A DNA stretch of 64,000 bases from Rhipicephalus microplus (taxonomy: Eukaryota > Arthropoda > Arachnida > Ixodida > Ixodidae): the NCBI RefSeq assembly GCF_043290135.1, contig NC_134710.1:461505376-461569375 (forward strand), in the 5' to 3' direction. Both the position numbers and the translations under genes were made by a program. This document shows positions 51,462 through 62,590 of the stretch, piece after piece; positions within the stretch are counted from its first letter, which is position 1; every line of letters begins with the position of its first letter. The notes below the pieces were generated by a model. The model did no database searches. It saw only the letters and a program-made list of their open reading frames with translations, and had not been told where the DNA came from.

Positions 51462-53627
51462 CTAACACAATGCGTGGTGGTCGCTCACAACTTTGAAGGG
51501 CCTGGCGTAGAGGTAGGGGCGAAATTTCGACGTAGCCCAGATGATGGCGAGGCACTCCTTTTCTGTTGTGGAATAGTTTGCTTCTGCTTTGGATAGTGAT
51601 CGGCTATCGTAAATAATAACCCTTTCAAGTCCGTCAGCCCTCTGCACAAGAACGGCGCCAAGACCTACGCTGCTTGCGTCAGTATGTATTTCTGTCTCGG
51701 CGAATTCGTCGAAATGGGCAAGTAACGGATGTGTCTGGAGGCGATGTCTAAGCTCCTGGAAAGCGTGTTCCTGCGGCGTTTCCCACTTAAACTCCACGTC
51801 GGCCTTGGTAAGATTAGTGAGAGGATCGGCGATGCGGGCGAAGTTTTTCAAGAACCGCCTATAATAGGCACACAGGCCCAGAAATCGGCGCACGGCTTTC
51901 TTGTCAGTGGGCGGCGGGAAGTCGGCGATGGCGGCTGTTTTCCGTGGATCGGGACGAACTCCAGACTTGCTGATAACGTGCTCCAGAAACAAGAGCTCCT
52001 CATACGCAAATCTGCACTTTCCTGGCTTCAGTGTGAGTCCGGAAGTCTTGATGGCTTGAAGTACAGCTTCAAGGCGCCGAAGATGCTCGTCGAAACTCGA
52101 GGAAAACACGACGACGTCGTCCAAGTACACAAGGCAAGTCTGCCACTTCAATCCTGCCAGTACTGTATCCATAACGCGTTGAAACGTTGCAGGCGCTGAG
52201 CAAAGGCCGAAGGGCATCACCTTAAACTCGAAGAGGCCGTCTGGTGTTATAAACGCCGTCTTCTCTCGGTCTCTTTCGTCGACTTCGATTTGCCAATAGC
52301 CAGTCTTGAGGTCCATTGACGAAAAGTACTTGGCGTTATGGAGTCGATCAAGTGCGTCGTCTATTCGTGGGAGAGGATACACGTCCTTTCTTGTGATTTT
52401 GTTCAGGCGGCGATAATCGACGCAGAAACGTAGGGTCCCATCTTTTTTCTTCACTAACACCACGGGGGATGCCCATGGGCTCTTGGACGGCTGGATAATG
52501 TCATCCCGCAGCATTTCATTAACCTGTCTCTTCATGGCCTCACGTTCTCGCGTCGAAACCCTGTACGAGCTCTGACGGAGTGGTCTGGCATTTTCTTCGG
52601 TTATGATGCGATGTTTCGTGATTGGGGTCTGCCGAATTTTTGATGACGACAATAAGCAATCTTCGTATTGCAGGAGCAGGGCCTTGAGCTGTTCTTGCTT
52701 ATCGTTCGGAAGTCTGGGATTGACGTCGAAAGCTATGGGAGGGGCTTGGTTCCTCTGAGCAGGTTCCGCAGAATCGGCGAGGGCGAAAGCACTGGTGGCT
52801 TCGACAATTTCTTCGATGTATGCGACCGTTGTTCCTTTGTTCACATGTTTGTACTCATTGCTGAAATTCGTGAGCATAACCGTTGCTTTGCCTCCCCGCC
52901 ACTCTGCAATTCCTCTTGCGACGCAAATATTTCGGGTGACCAACAGATGCTGACTGCCCTCAACGACGCCTTCCAAGTCAGGTGATTTAGGAGCGCCGAC
53001 TGAAATAATGACGCTTGAGCGAGGCGGAATGGTGACTTGTTCTTCCAGCACATTCAAGGCATGGTGTCTTGACGGCGTGCGCGGCCGTAGTGCTTCTTCT
53101 GTAGATAACTTTATCGACTTTGTTTTCAGGTTGATGACAGCACCATGGAGGCATAAGAAGTCCATGCCAAGGATGACATCTCTCGAGCAACGCTGTAGGA
53201 CTACGAAGTCTGTAGGATAAATACGGCCGGTAATGGTGACTCTCGCTGCGCAGATTCCTGCCGGCGTTACGAGATGACCTCCGGCTGTGCGGATTTCAGG
53301 GCCTTTCCAAGCTGTCCTAACTTTCTTTAACTTCGCGGCGAACGACCCACTGATTACAGAATAGTCGGCTCCAGTATCGACGAGAGCGGTCACACTGTGG
53401 CCGTCGATAAGAACTTCGAGGTCGCTAGTTCGCCGTCTCGCATTACAGTTAGGGCGTGGTGTCGGGTCACGGCTGCGTCGGCTTGTTCCGCTGCTTCCAT
53501 GTTGCGTCGTCAGGCCACCTTCGGTAAGTGAGCTTTCGCCGTCAGGGCTTTGTCTGTTTGGCGTTGTGTTCGGAAAGCTCCGTCGCGGCGTCGTCGTCGT
53601 CAGAGGATCTTCGGTAGTTCGTCGCAC
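51462..53627 (-). pseudogene. pol part 1: protease, reverse transcriptase, RNase H
   Basis: The protease has [10 protein letters not shown] (residues 81-90) and VILGMDF. The RT has [47 protein letters not shown] and catalytic YLDD (residues 501-504). RNase H has HTDAS (about 648), EKECLA and SDHHAL. TAG at 51462-51464 stands where Trp is expected (HHALC then stop), so a TGG-to-TAG change cut the protein. The frame is open upstream of 53627 and overlaps the end of gag in the -1 frame near 53660 (GGAAAAC), which suggests gag-pol expression by -1 frameshifting. Confidence 0.93.
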
Positions 53628-53656
53628 AGCAACCGCACCTCCACCGGTTGCTGCCC

Positions 53657-55021
53657 TTAGTTTTCCGGATACGGGCTAGGAGACCGGCCCCGCGTCGGGC
53701 CAGAGTACTGCCGGTGGTGCGGGGACGTGCGGCGGCTGGGCGACAGCGAACGCGAAGGGCTTCGTGATGTCCACCGAGTTCCTGTCAGGTAGTCGGCGAT
53801 GTCACGTGGTCGTTCTCCTGGCTGTGGACCCGGTGCATTGACGGCGAAGCCACGCAGTCCCATCTGTCGGTACTGGCAACGGCGGTATGTGTGTCCGGCC
53901 TCGCCGCAGTGGTAGCAGAGCGGGCGATGGTCAGGGGTGCACCAGACGTCAGTCTTCCTCGGTGCATTGCGCTGGGCCGCTGGCGAACGGTATGACGTCG
54001 GTGGGGGTGGTGGCGGCGGTGGCGTCTGTCGACGGAAGTGCGATGGGGCGGTGTTTTGGCGTGGACGGGGAGGAGCGTTGTGGCGCAGTGCCGCGGCTTA
54101 GCTCATAGCTTCCGGCTCGGGCAGCGGTGCGTGGGGAATTTGAAGCGATTGCCGAACTTCTTCTCTCACAATGTCGGTGATTGAATCCACTTGAGGCTGT
54201 GCCGAAGGCAACAGCTTGCGCAGCTCTTTCCGCACGATCGCTCGGATCGTTTCACGCAGGTCTCCGGAGTTACTGGCTTGAGCAGCAGCGCAGTCTGCAG
54301 TCAGGCGACGATTATCCTGTCTGGTGCGCATGTCCAGGGTCTTTTTGATAGTGGTCGCTTCGGCTACAACTTCTTGGACGGTTTTCGGTGGGTTTCTCAT
54401 CAGTCCCGCGAAGAGCTCCTGTTTGACTCCTCGCATGAGGAAACGAACTTTTTTCTCCTCAGGCATGTCTGGGTCAGCGTGACGGAATAGTCGGGTCATT
54501 TCTTCTGTGAAAATGGCGACATTTTCATTTGGTAGCTGAACCCGGGTCTCTAATAAAGCAGCGGCCCTCTCTTTGCGAGTGACGCTCGCGAACGTTTGCA
54601 GGAATGCGCCGCAGAAAACATGCCACGTTCGGAGCGTGAACTCTCGATTTTCGAGCCAGGTCCTTGCGGTGTCTTCCAAATAGAAGAACACACGACGCAG
54701 CTTTTCGTCATGGTCCCAGTGGTTGAGGGCGGCCACACGGTCGTGTGTTTCCAGCCAGGACTCCGGGTCTTCGAACGATGACCCATGGAAAATTGGTGGT
54801 TCCCTGGGTTGATGCATGACCATCGTGGGCTGGGACGCTGCGGTTGTCATTGTCGCTGCAGTCGCGGTCATGGCCTTGGTCTTCCGCGCCTTGTTTTGTA
54901 GAAGCCCGTACTCCGGCGGTAGCCCTTGCTGTCGGCGGCTTGTTCGCTGCTCCTGGTGGGCGTCGGTGTCTTCTCCGCGACGTGGGCTGGGTTCACGGCT
55001 TGACGGGGGCGTCCGGTACAT
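53657..55021 (-). pseudogene. gag: capsid and CCHC nucleocapsid, one premature stop
   Basis: The start is the ATG at 55021, 22 bp after the PBS. The N-terminus is basic and Ser/Pro-rich. The capsid-like retrotransposon gag core follows (EPPIFHGSSFEDPESWLE, FYLEDTARTWLE, TWHVFCGAFLQTF). TAA at 54098-54100 interrupts the frame, which then continues unchanged through a Pro-rich linker to a zinc knuckle, CYHCGEAGHTYRRC, and an RS-rich tail ending at 53657. CAA-to-TAA is the simplest explanation. The expected full protein is about 455 aa. Confidence 0.9.
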
Positions 55022-55031
55022 GAACGAAGCA

Positions 55032-55043
55032 GCACCTCCACCA
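55032..55043 (-). promoter_or_regulatory. Primer-binding site
   Basis: On the minus strand TGGTGGAGGTGC starts 2 nt after the 5' LTR and begins with TGG, complementary to a tRNA CCA end. I do not identify the tRNA. Confidence 0.65.
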
Positions 55044-55045
55044 GA

Positions 55046-55451
55046 TGTCACGGGGTCGTGACGTGGCCGAAGACAGGAGACTTCGTGTTGGGATTTAACT
55101 GTTTATTTGGGCGAACCTGTGCCCGGTAAAGGAAAGTCCAATTACAGCAGTAGTCTCGCACAGATAGCAGTCTCGGACTGATGGTGGCGAACGGAGCGTC
55201 GGCCTTCGATCAACAACTGGCAAGCGGCGAAGCGCGTCGGCATTTATACTCGTGCCGTCGAATGTTCTAGCGTTATCGCTGGCGGTGGCGTAGGTTCCAG
55301 AACAATGTGTACCGTTCGCGCAGTGGGCGTGATCTTATCGAAATGATCTACTACAGTCCCGAACCTTCTCGAAAACTGCAGGCGCGGTTTGCGCTGAGAA
55401 TCGTGTGGTGTTTTGGGCCGATAACAAAAACTTGGGAAATGGAACGTGGCA
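55046..55451 (-). repeat. 5' LTR of the Ty3/Gypsy element
   Basis: Same borders and length as the left LTR. TATAAA on the minus strand lies at 55243-55248 (GAGTATAAATGCC is the left copy, GAGTATAAATGCC preceded by a C-to-G neighbour here). Confidence 0.95.
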
Positions 55452-55610
55452 CTACATTATGTCCACTGCAGGGTGGAAGCCCAACCAATGTTCCCTGTCC
55501 CGTATGAGCCAATTTCGTATTATGGCTGGTAATTTCTCGATCTCATCGGAACTAATCACCTGCCACCCTCTGCTACATTTCTTGTGTCCTAATATAAATT
55601 AATTGACTTT
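55452..55610 (-). repeat. LINE 3'-end fragment split by the Gypsy insertion
   Basis: On the minus strand TTGGGCTTCCACCCTGCAGT then GGACATAATG is the familiar end of an arthropod LINE reading frame (…HPAVDIM-like). The upstream part (GATGAGATCGAGAAATTACC) fits the same frame, with decay. It begins at the Gypsy right border. Confidence 0.55.
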
Positions 55611-55998
55611 ACCGACCTGTCATCCAACTTTTTTTCTCACTGCCAACTTATGCATTCATTTTTTGATAAACTCTGCTTTTTTCCCATGTCTTAATACTAT
55701 GCTAGTCTTTTTTTTTCATTATTCTGAAACATTATCTTTGCTCAGAAGCTAGAAGTCATCAGAAAAAACATAACGACATTCTACCTTCTGAGCATATGGC
55801 ATCATCAATACGAAAATGTCATGAAAGCGAGAAAACATCCTATCAATATAATATGCCCTGAAATACTGCAGGAGGCAACAAATAAACTCGTATTTGTATA
55901 AAGGCAGTGACAAAAACTTTGACTACTGTCACTTATTCTGATTCTCGGGACATCTTTTTTAGCACATCATAACGCATAATTACACATTTACACAATTT
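55611..55998. other. No recognised gene
   Basis: AT-rich; nothing is recognised. Confidence 0.4.
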
Positions 55999-56850
55999 AC
56001 ACAGAGGAATTGCCACCAGTGCATTGAGGCCACCCTTCAGAATTCATGTGGGCACAAGGATGAGGTAAGCCTTAAAAACCAGATTAAAAGACTAAAGGAT
56101 GCTGGATATCCCAACAGCATCATCACATCCGTGTGCTAAACCCTCCTGCAGAAAGTCAAGTTAAACAAAACAGGGCCAAAATAAAAACAGAATGACCAAA
56201 GATTTTTGCATGTTATACCGTACGTACATAAGGTGTTTCACAATATGAAGAAAATAGCGAGCCGATATGATTTTATTTTGTTATTTGCCATCCCTTGCAA
56301 GTTTTCAAAATTGTGTTTACTAAACAGCAACAGGAATAGCCATTATTTAACCATTCGTCACGAGAATAGGTATACTGATTGCCAATATAATGTTGTGTGT
56401 GAGATACCATTGACATGTGGAAACGTAAACATAAGACAAACTGAGCAATGCGCCAATGATCGAGCAAGACAATAGGCTTAAGATGTTAAGAATGGCTATG
56501 GTAGTCGCATGGCTATACACTGTAAAGAATGTAAGTGCAGTTCTATGTTGCATAAAACACTGTTTTTGAAAAAAGCAAGAACAGGAAATGAAAGAGAGAC
56601 TGTGAAAGCATTTTCTTGTCAGGAAGGCCATGGATCAGTGCATCAGCATACCTTCACTCATCCATTCGGAGAGAGAGTATTCTTTTCTCAGTTAAGATTA
56701 TATTATCATGGTCTCACATGTGTCGTTGTTCATGGGCACTGTTCTTGTACTCTGTATAAGAGTGGGCGTAGTATCTTCAATCGAATTAAGTTGGCAGTCA
56801 GCGCTCTTTCCTGTCCTTTTTATCTCTTCCTGAAGTTCTCGCGCTGTTAC
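55999..56850 (+). pseudogene. Old Penelope-like element remnant: RT C-terminus plus GIY-YIG endonuclease
   Basis: One plus-strand frame with several stops (TAA 56137, TAA 56179, TAG near 56473) reads through the thumb end of a Penelope-like RT (RNCHQC, then LKNQIKRLKDAGYPNSI). The linker VIPYVHKVFHNMKKIASRYD is followed by the GIY-YIG endonuclease core (YNVVCEIPLTCGNVNIRQT and ANDRAR), where G-x-x-x-I-x-R-Q-T stands for the usual YIGQT. From 56509, AIHCKECKCSSMLHKTLFL and KARTGNERETVKAF complete the domain. This lineage is clearly different from the element at 58-62 kb. Everything upstream of the RT thumb is missing. Confidence 0.8.
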
Positions 56851-56853
56851 TAG

Positions 56854-58118
56854 AGCACAAGCACAATGAACTGACTTGCCCAGATTAAGCTATTGTTGAC
56901 GAAAAGTCAGAGCATGAAAAAACTTCAGGGGCTCAGAACCTCCTCACTACCCGTCTAGTTACGGCCCTGGTCTATGTGTTCCGAGAGTGAAGCACTAGTG
57001 GAGCTATCTAACTTCCTAACGGTGAGGAGGGTTTGTGTATACTCGAGCTTGTTTCATGACATGGTGAGAGGTGGCAGGTTGTTGAAATAATATGCTGTGT
57101 GGGAGGTCAAGATTTTGATTGAGAACGCTGAGTATGAGCCAGTGACATTAGGCTTTCAAGGTTTTTTGCGATATTCACTCTAGCATAGGACCTTGGTTGG
57201 TGGTTGACGTGTGCATTTGGTCACATTGTAGTCTGCCATCATAATTTTTTTGCCACTTGGCGTCGGCACTCTGGAGTTGTACCAAAGTAATTAAGCATCT
57301 AGGTACAATTATCTTCTGTCAGTGTTTCAATGAAGAGCTGAATATGAGTAATAGCTTTCATCGATACTTCCGGCATTGGTGTACGCACATTTCTTTTGAA
57401 GTTCTCTTGCAAAAAAGACATTAAAGGTATGTTTTTGTGACTTTCTAGTGTTGGCCAGAACTGCAGGTGTGTCCGAAGGGCTCTTTGATTGGTTGTGGTG
57501 TTGTCTTGTTCAGGGCCACAGAGCTCTCGCTCTTTTTTATATTTGCATTCATAGGAACGCTCTTTGCATGCTTCTTCAGTACTTTGTATTATTCCTAAAG
57601 CATTGACTTCCAGATGTTGATTGTGGTGCTTTAATCTAGTGTTGAACTTCTCGCTAGCTTCATTTGCACGCAAAGCAAGAACTCAGGAGTATGGTAACTT
57701 TTGCTCTGGTTTTTCCCTTCTTCAGTCTACTGTATTTTTTCCTGTGTTGTCTGAGCGCTGACAGCCTCATGCAACAGTTTTTTTTGTTCACCTATTGTGT
57801 GCCAACGACTTATTTCCCTCCTCAGATAAAGACTTTTTGTATTTTAAGAGAAAGCTCTGTCCGTTCTTGTTTTGTCATTTGCTAATGGTGTATCTTCAAT
57901 ATCTTTTCTCAGTGTACACTATACTTGAATGGAAGAGCAGCATGACTACCTTCAGCTGTTAGCAGGCTTTTAGCTGCTGTAAAACTGATTGATGCTCCTT
58001 TTTCGGGCGTTCAATTTTGGATGGTTGGCATGACATTGCTTCTTTTAAACTATAAAACTGCAGGTGCGCCTTTTCCTGGTTACACCTGGTATATTTCTGC
58101 AGTGGTGATGTGCTCCAC
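56854..58118. other. No recognised gene; one unassigned frame
   Basis: A minus-strand frame at 57299-57673 (124 codons) is Lys/Glu-rich with CKERSYECKYKKERELC. I recognise no family, no splice context and no start context, so I do not call it a gene. Confidence 0.35.
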
Positions 58119-58119
58119 A

Positions 58120-58166
<47 letters not shown>
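58119..58166. repeat. (AT)n microsatellite at the Penelope left border
   Basis: About 20 AT units with one TG interruption, directly touching the left inverted end of the Penelope-like element. Confidence 0.95.
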
Positions 58167-58170
<4 letters not shown>

Positions 58171-58240
58171 GTAGATGCGCTTTCACATAACAACTGTTTA
58201 TTGTGCCGACATTTCGACAGGAACCCCATCTTTTTCAAGG
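58167..58240 (-). repeat. Left (3') inverted end with hammerhead-like relic
   Basis: Read on the minus strand: CCTTGAAAAAGATGGGGTTC, then CTGTCGAAATGTCGGCAC. This parallels the Penelope hammerhead layout CUGANGA - stem II - GAAA - CGUC, with degenerate core and stem bases. It is likely a decayed self-cleaving motif. Confidence 0.5.
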
Positions 58241-58706
58241 CATAATACTATTTACACATGTTCCGTGTCTTCTTATATCCTGTCGAGACAGGAGGGGAGG
58301 GGTCAAAAGAGAGAGAGAGAGATGAAAAAAAGAGAGAGAAAAAAAAGAAACAGCGAAACGGGAGGACAAACATTAAATAAAATATAGAAAATCTAGGAGA
58401 AGAAGCAAGACCGACACGGCATAATTAGAAAGCGGCAGCATTTCAACAGAGTAGGGCAGAGGTAGATGAGGAATGTCATCATTGTAAACAATACCTCCCC
58501 CGCACCCACTCTTCCCCAAGTGGGCAGGGAGCCGCTGTTCTTGTATTCCACCTTTCCGTGTAGTCCGCTGGCGGCTCGTTCCTCTTTGAAGTGTATGACA
58601 AGTTAATGGGGAGGGCTTAAGCGCTTTGAGTGCGTTCTGGTGGCGTCGGGAGGAGCGAAAAAGCCGGTGAATGAGGCACCGCCATCGATATTCATTATAT
58701 GCATTG

Positions 58707-58975
58707 GCTCCTTGTCAGTGAAGGAACAAAATGTGCGTTAAAAATTAAAGAAGGAAAAAAAAAGAACAGGGGGGGGGGGAGACTGTACGACATCCGAGAC
58801 AGTCACCACACAGTTGCGGCTCACTGGGAAGACATGCGCGCATGTATGAAAAAGTTAACGAAACCACCTAGCTGGCAGCTCCTTGTCAGTGAAGGAACAG
58901 AATATGCGTTGAAACTTGAAGAAGAGAAAAAAAAAAGAGGGGGGGGGGGACCGTACGACATCCGGAACCACTTAT
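58707..58975. repeat. 171-bp tandem duplication in the Penelope 3' region
   Basis: GCTCCTTGTCAGTGAAGGAA starts at 58707 and again at 58878. Both copies run through an A-rich stretch, a G-run and a GTACGACATCCG word. The second copy is partial. The block lies between the endonuclease stop and the 3' end of the element. Confidence 0.85.
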
Positions 58976-59108
58976 CTGTGCGTTCCGGCTGTGCTTGATG
59001 AGGCAAATCATTTCTATGTTGTCAGATGCATAGGCCAAAAGCTTTGTTAGCGGGTAATATTATTGTCGTAATGAAACCGGACTGATTAGAGAGAAGCGTT
59101 TGCGTCTT

Positions 59109-61732
59109 TTAGCGGTCGTAACGCAGACAGAGTGCCTGGGTGTTATTTATTCCGTATTTTATCGTGTTAAATTTGTAGATAAAATAAGATTCCCGTTGTT
59201 CCTGTTCTCTGATTGTTCGAAAGTTGTTTTCTAGTAGTGTAACCTTAATGTCATCAAAGCTGTGGTCATTTAATGTGCAGTGTTTTGAAAGTGGAAGGCC
59301 TGGCAGAGATCGTACATGTGCCCGATGGTTGTTGAATCTAATTCTAAACGGAATGTCTGTCTGGCCCACGTATTGCTTGTTACATACCCCACATTCCAGG
59401 AGGTATATGGCGTTGTCTGAGTCACAGTCTACTGCACCTCTTATCCTGTGCTTAAAATCCGAGTGGGTGCTTTTCGCCACTGTCGTTGTCTGCATGTGTT
59501 TGCATACCCTGCATCTGCTTTTTCCGCAAGGGTGACACCCAATTTGAGGTTTCCCACCTATCTTTGAATTTATTAAATGATCCTTTATATTTTTTGGCCT
59601 TTTCTATACAACACAAGGAGAAGTGAAAATTTTGGATAGTTGCACGCTCTGTTCCAATATGTTAAAGTGTTTTCTTAGGACCTTGTTTACGTTCGGTGGG
59701 TTGCTCGTGAAAGTTAATAGCCAGTTTTTGTTGCGGTGTTGGTCGGCGTTTCTCTGGTGGTTGAGAAGAATCTGGCGGTCCAGATTTTCAGCTTTTTTGA
59801 TGGCGTCATCGATGATAGCTGGCGGGTATTCTTGATTAAGGAATACTTCGCGCATATGTGTGCTGTTTTTGTGGCAGTCCTCGGTGCGGGAGCAGATTCG
59901 TCGAAATCTGTGTGCTTGGGAATAGGGAATGCTGGTCTTGCAATGTCGCGGGTGGCAGCTTTTGAAGTGCAGGTATTGTTGCCTGTCTGTAGGTTTTCTG
60001 TATACGTTAGTTACCAACGCACCACCGTCAACTCGAATGAGTACATCAAGAAAGTTTATTTCAGTGTTAGAGTAGGAAAGTGTAAAATAAATGCTGGGGT
60101 GTACCTGGTTGAATGCCTTATGAATTTGAGGAGCTCGTTTTCCGAATGTGTGCAAATTATGAATATATCATCTAGGTACCGTTTATAGAATAATGATTAG
60201 ATATCACAAGATGAAAGAAAATTGGACTCTATGTGGTGCATGAATATGTTAGCGTAGTTTGGGGCCATTCTTGTACCCATTCCCGTGCCGCTGATTTGAA
60301 GGTAGTACTGGTTGTTAAATTCAAAGCTGTTCAATTCGAGTACAAGTCTTGTGAAGATTTCAATTACTTTCTTGCTTGGATAAGCGACAGGGTTGTGTGT
60401 GCCATACGATTCAACAAGCGCCCTTACACCATCGTGATGTGGGATATTTGTGTAGAGTGAGCTAACATCCAATGTTACGAGAAATGCACCGTCTGGAATT
60501 TTCACGTCTGCTATTTCCCGAAGGAAGTGGTTTGTGTCACGCAAGAAGGACTCATGTGTGGGTGGTATGTCTTTGATTATAGAATCAATATAACTGGAAA
60601 TGGGTTCCGTTAACGTTCCCGTGCCTGATACAATGGGTCAGCCAGGGTTATTTTCTTTATGAATCTTAGGCAGCATGTAAAAACGACCAGGCGCCGGTTG
60701 TACCGTAATAAGTGCCTTTTTAAGCTTTGAATTAATGGCGCCTTCCCGTGTGATATTCTCTAGGGTTGTTACAATGATCTTTTTGTGCTCCGTGGTAGGG
60801 TCGAAGTCGAGGTGTTTGTAGAATTGTTTGTTATTTAGGGTTCGCTTGCCTTCCTCAATGTAGTCCGATCTATTCAGAACAACAATCGCGCCTCCTTTGT
60901 CTGCTGGTTTAATGATGAGATCTTCGCAGTTGCTCAACATGAGTAGTGCCTCTTTCTCTCTTTTTGATACGTTATTCACGCTTTCTTTGTGCACCCTGTA
61001 CGCATGTATAACATCTTTTTGAATCGCGTCTATATAGAGATCCAGATGTCGATCTCTGTTGGCGTCTGGGGTCCATTGCCGTCCGATTACCCCACGAAAA
61101 AGTGCGTTATCTTTTTCGGGTTTATCAAAGAAATATTCCTCCAATCTTAGATTTCGTGCGAAGTTGTCTAGGTCTTTTAGGAGCGTGAATTCATCATACC
61201 TTCCGTTGCCAGGGCAGAGTGTAAGTCCGCGTGATAGTATACTCAATTCTTCTTTGCAAAGTTCTTTGTCGGAAAGGTTAATAACGTTTGGCTCTTCGGG
61301 GTGTATTGGCATATTTTTTTGAACGTGAGATGATTTGATATTTTTTCTGTAAGCAGCAGTGGGTATAGCTTGTGACACATTGTCCCACGCAAATTTCTTC
61401 CTCTTAAGGTTTTCAATTTCTTCCGTTTTTTTTTTGTGCTCAAATACGTCTAGTTCTTTAGTTTCCCACTCCGAAAGAGAAAAGTTATTCCTTAAATACC
61501 GCTCCTCGTCTGTCAGTGCGTTTAGAGTCTTTCTACAGTGTTCAATGGTGACCTTCGTTAGCTCCTGTGTGGCGTGATCGAGAATTTCGTTCCACCGTTT
61601 CATTTCCCTTTCGGCAAAGTTATGCATCGATAGTGTTAGCGACAAGTGCAGCCCCTTCGGAGCCGTACCCGCCAGTACATATTGCTCGAGGCTTTGCACG
61701 TGAAGTTCGTGCCGTATTCTTTTGTCAATCAT
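59109..61732 (-). pseudogene. Penelope-like RT / GIY-YIG endonuclease polyprotein, broken
   Basis: From the ATG at 61732 (the frame is also open for about 20 codons further upstream, SDELGHRTGPNFLKLRKM) comes the N-terminal part with NLSDKELCKEELSILSRGL, IIKPADKGGAIVVLNRSDY and GRFYMLPKIHKENNPG. TGA at 60638 replaces an expected Arg (NPG-stop-PIVSG). The palm has LVTLDVSSLYTNIPH and GTGMGTRMAPNYANIFM, then TAA at 60197 just before the catalytic YLDDIFII. A frameshift near 60110-60125 leads to SNTEINFLDVLIRVD and NVYRKPTDRQQYLHF. TAG at 59604 follows, then the Cys-rich CHPCGKSRCRVCKH and the endonuclease AIYLLECGVCNKQYVGQT, ending at 59109. An intact version would nick DNA and prime its own cDNA. 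Confidence 0.9.
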
Positions 61733-61829
61733 TTTTCTAAGTTTAAGAAAATTTGGACCAGTTCTATGGCCTAGTTCATCTGAAACGGACGGAGTTTGCC
61801 CACTCGCACCGCCAGTATGTCACTTTGCA

Positions 61830-61909
61830 CAGACGCGGCGAATAGGGCCCCAAGGTGCCCGAAACGTCGGCACAATAAACAGTTGTTATGTGAAAGCGCA
61901 TCTACTTTC
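61830..61909 (+). repeat. Right (5') inverted end with hammerhead-like relic
   Basis: Read on the plus strand: GGGCCCCAAGGTGCCC (a stem II-like hairpin) then GAAACGTCGGCAC. The 3' half of a hammerhead core is intact; the 5' CUGAUGA half is not recognisable (GGCGAATAG). It is the inverted partner of the left end. Confidence 0.5.
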
Positions 61910-61932
61910 ATACTTTCATATTTATAACCTTG

Positions 61933-61936
<4 letters not shown>

Positions 61937-62003
<67 letters not shown>

Positions 62004-62010
62004 CATATAT
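61937..62010. repeat. (AT)n microsatellite at the Penelope right border
   Basis: About 33 AT units ending in ACATACATAT. Only about 27 bp separate it from the right inverted end. Confidence 0.95.
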
Positions 62011-62558
62011 TGCTAACTTGAGAAAGAAGGCCTCTTTACGTTAGGTGCACATCAGGTGGGAAGAGTACTTCTATTACTTGCCAAGATTGTAGCCCCTTCA
62101 GGTGGGAATCATATGCACTGTTGATGTGTCAAATTCACATAGCATAATTCCAAGACACTTGATCAATATCCAAGGAAGGAAATTATGTTCTTTTGCGTGA
62201 GTTTCAGCAACTCATTGTGATTTGTATGTAAATGAATACTTCATCATTCTTGGCTGTCATGTTTTATGGAAGCACAGTGGCGTGAGCGTGCGTGTTTTTC
62301 TTGTTATTAACGATTTGCCCTACGTATTCACGTTTCTTCTTTTTTCTTGCGTCGTACTGCTCGTATCGCGCAGCCTACCTTTTTGGGCACACGTAAAAAA
62401 GTGCATAAAAAAGAAGCGTTCCACGCCAAAATTCGCGTTCGCAACGAGCTGGGCACCGACAGGTTGCCCTACGACGTCCACACACTCCGCAACACCTTAC
62501 CAACCGTTCGCTGCGATGTTATTGGGAATTCGTGTGGTCGTTGCATGAATATTATAGC

Positions 62559-62590
62559 GTGTGCGTGCGTGCGTGCGTGCGCACGTGCGT
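62559..62590. repeat. (GTGC)n microsatellite
   Basis: Tandem GTGC/GCGT tetranucleotides with a few changes. Confidence 0.9.

Larger units (their letters stand above)
49480..55451 (-). mobile_element. Ty3/Gypsy LTR retrotransposon, complete but disabled
   Basis: A 5.97-kb element, transcribed on the minus strand. Two direct 406-bp LTRs flank gag (with CCHC knuckle), then protease, RT, RNase H and integrase in Ty3/Gypsy order. PBS and polypurine tract are in place. Inferred target duplication is CTAT (49476-49479) against CTAC (55452-55455), one mismatch. The right flank is a LINE 3'-end fragment, so the element jumped into an older LINE copy. The LTRs differ at about 11 of 406 positions by eye, so the insertion is fairly recent. 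gag and pol each carry inactivating changes. Confidence 0.95.
58167..61909 (-). mobile_element. Penelope-like element with inverted ends, nearly full-length
   Basis: The ends are inverted copies. The left starts GAAAGTAGATGCGCTTTCAC and goes on through CTGTTTATTGTGCCGACATT (58167-58216); the right is its reverse complement at 61860-61909 with one difference (CGTTTCG for CATTTCG). (AT)n tracts flank both sides. The coding part (minus strand) has the Penelope RT N-terminal region, palm and thumb, then the Cys-rich linker and a GIY-YIG endonuclease. Inverted terminal arrangements and AT-rich targets are known for Penelope-like elements. The copy is dead through stops and one frameshift. Confidence 0.9.

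Noticed and set aside
57299..57673. A 124-codon minus-strand frame rich in Lys and Glu
   Set aside because: No family, splice or start context was recognised. In this sequence frames of this length can occur by chance.
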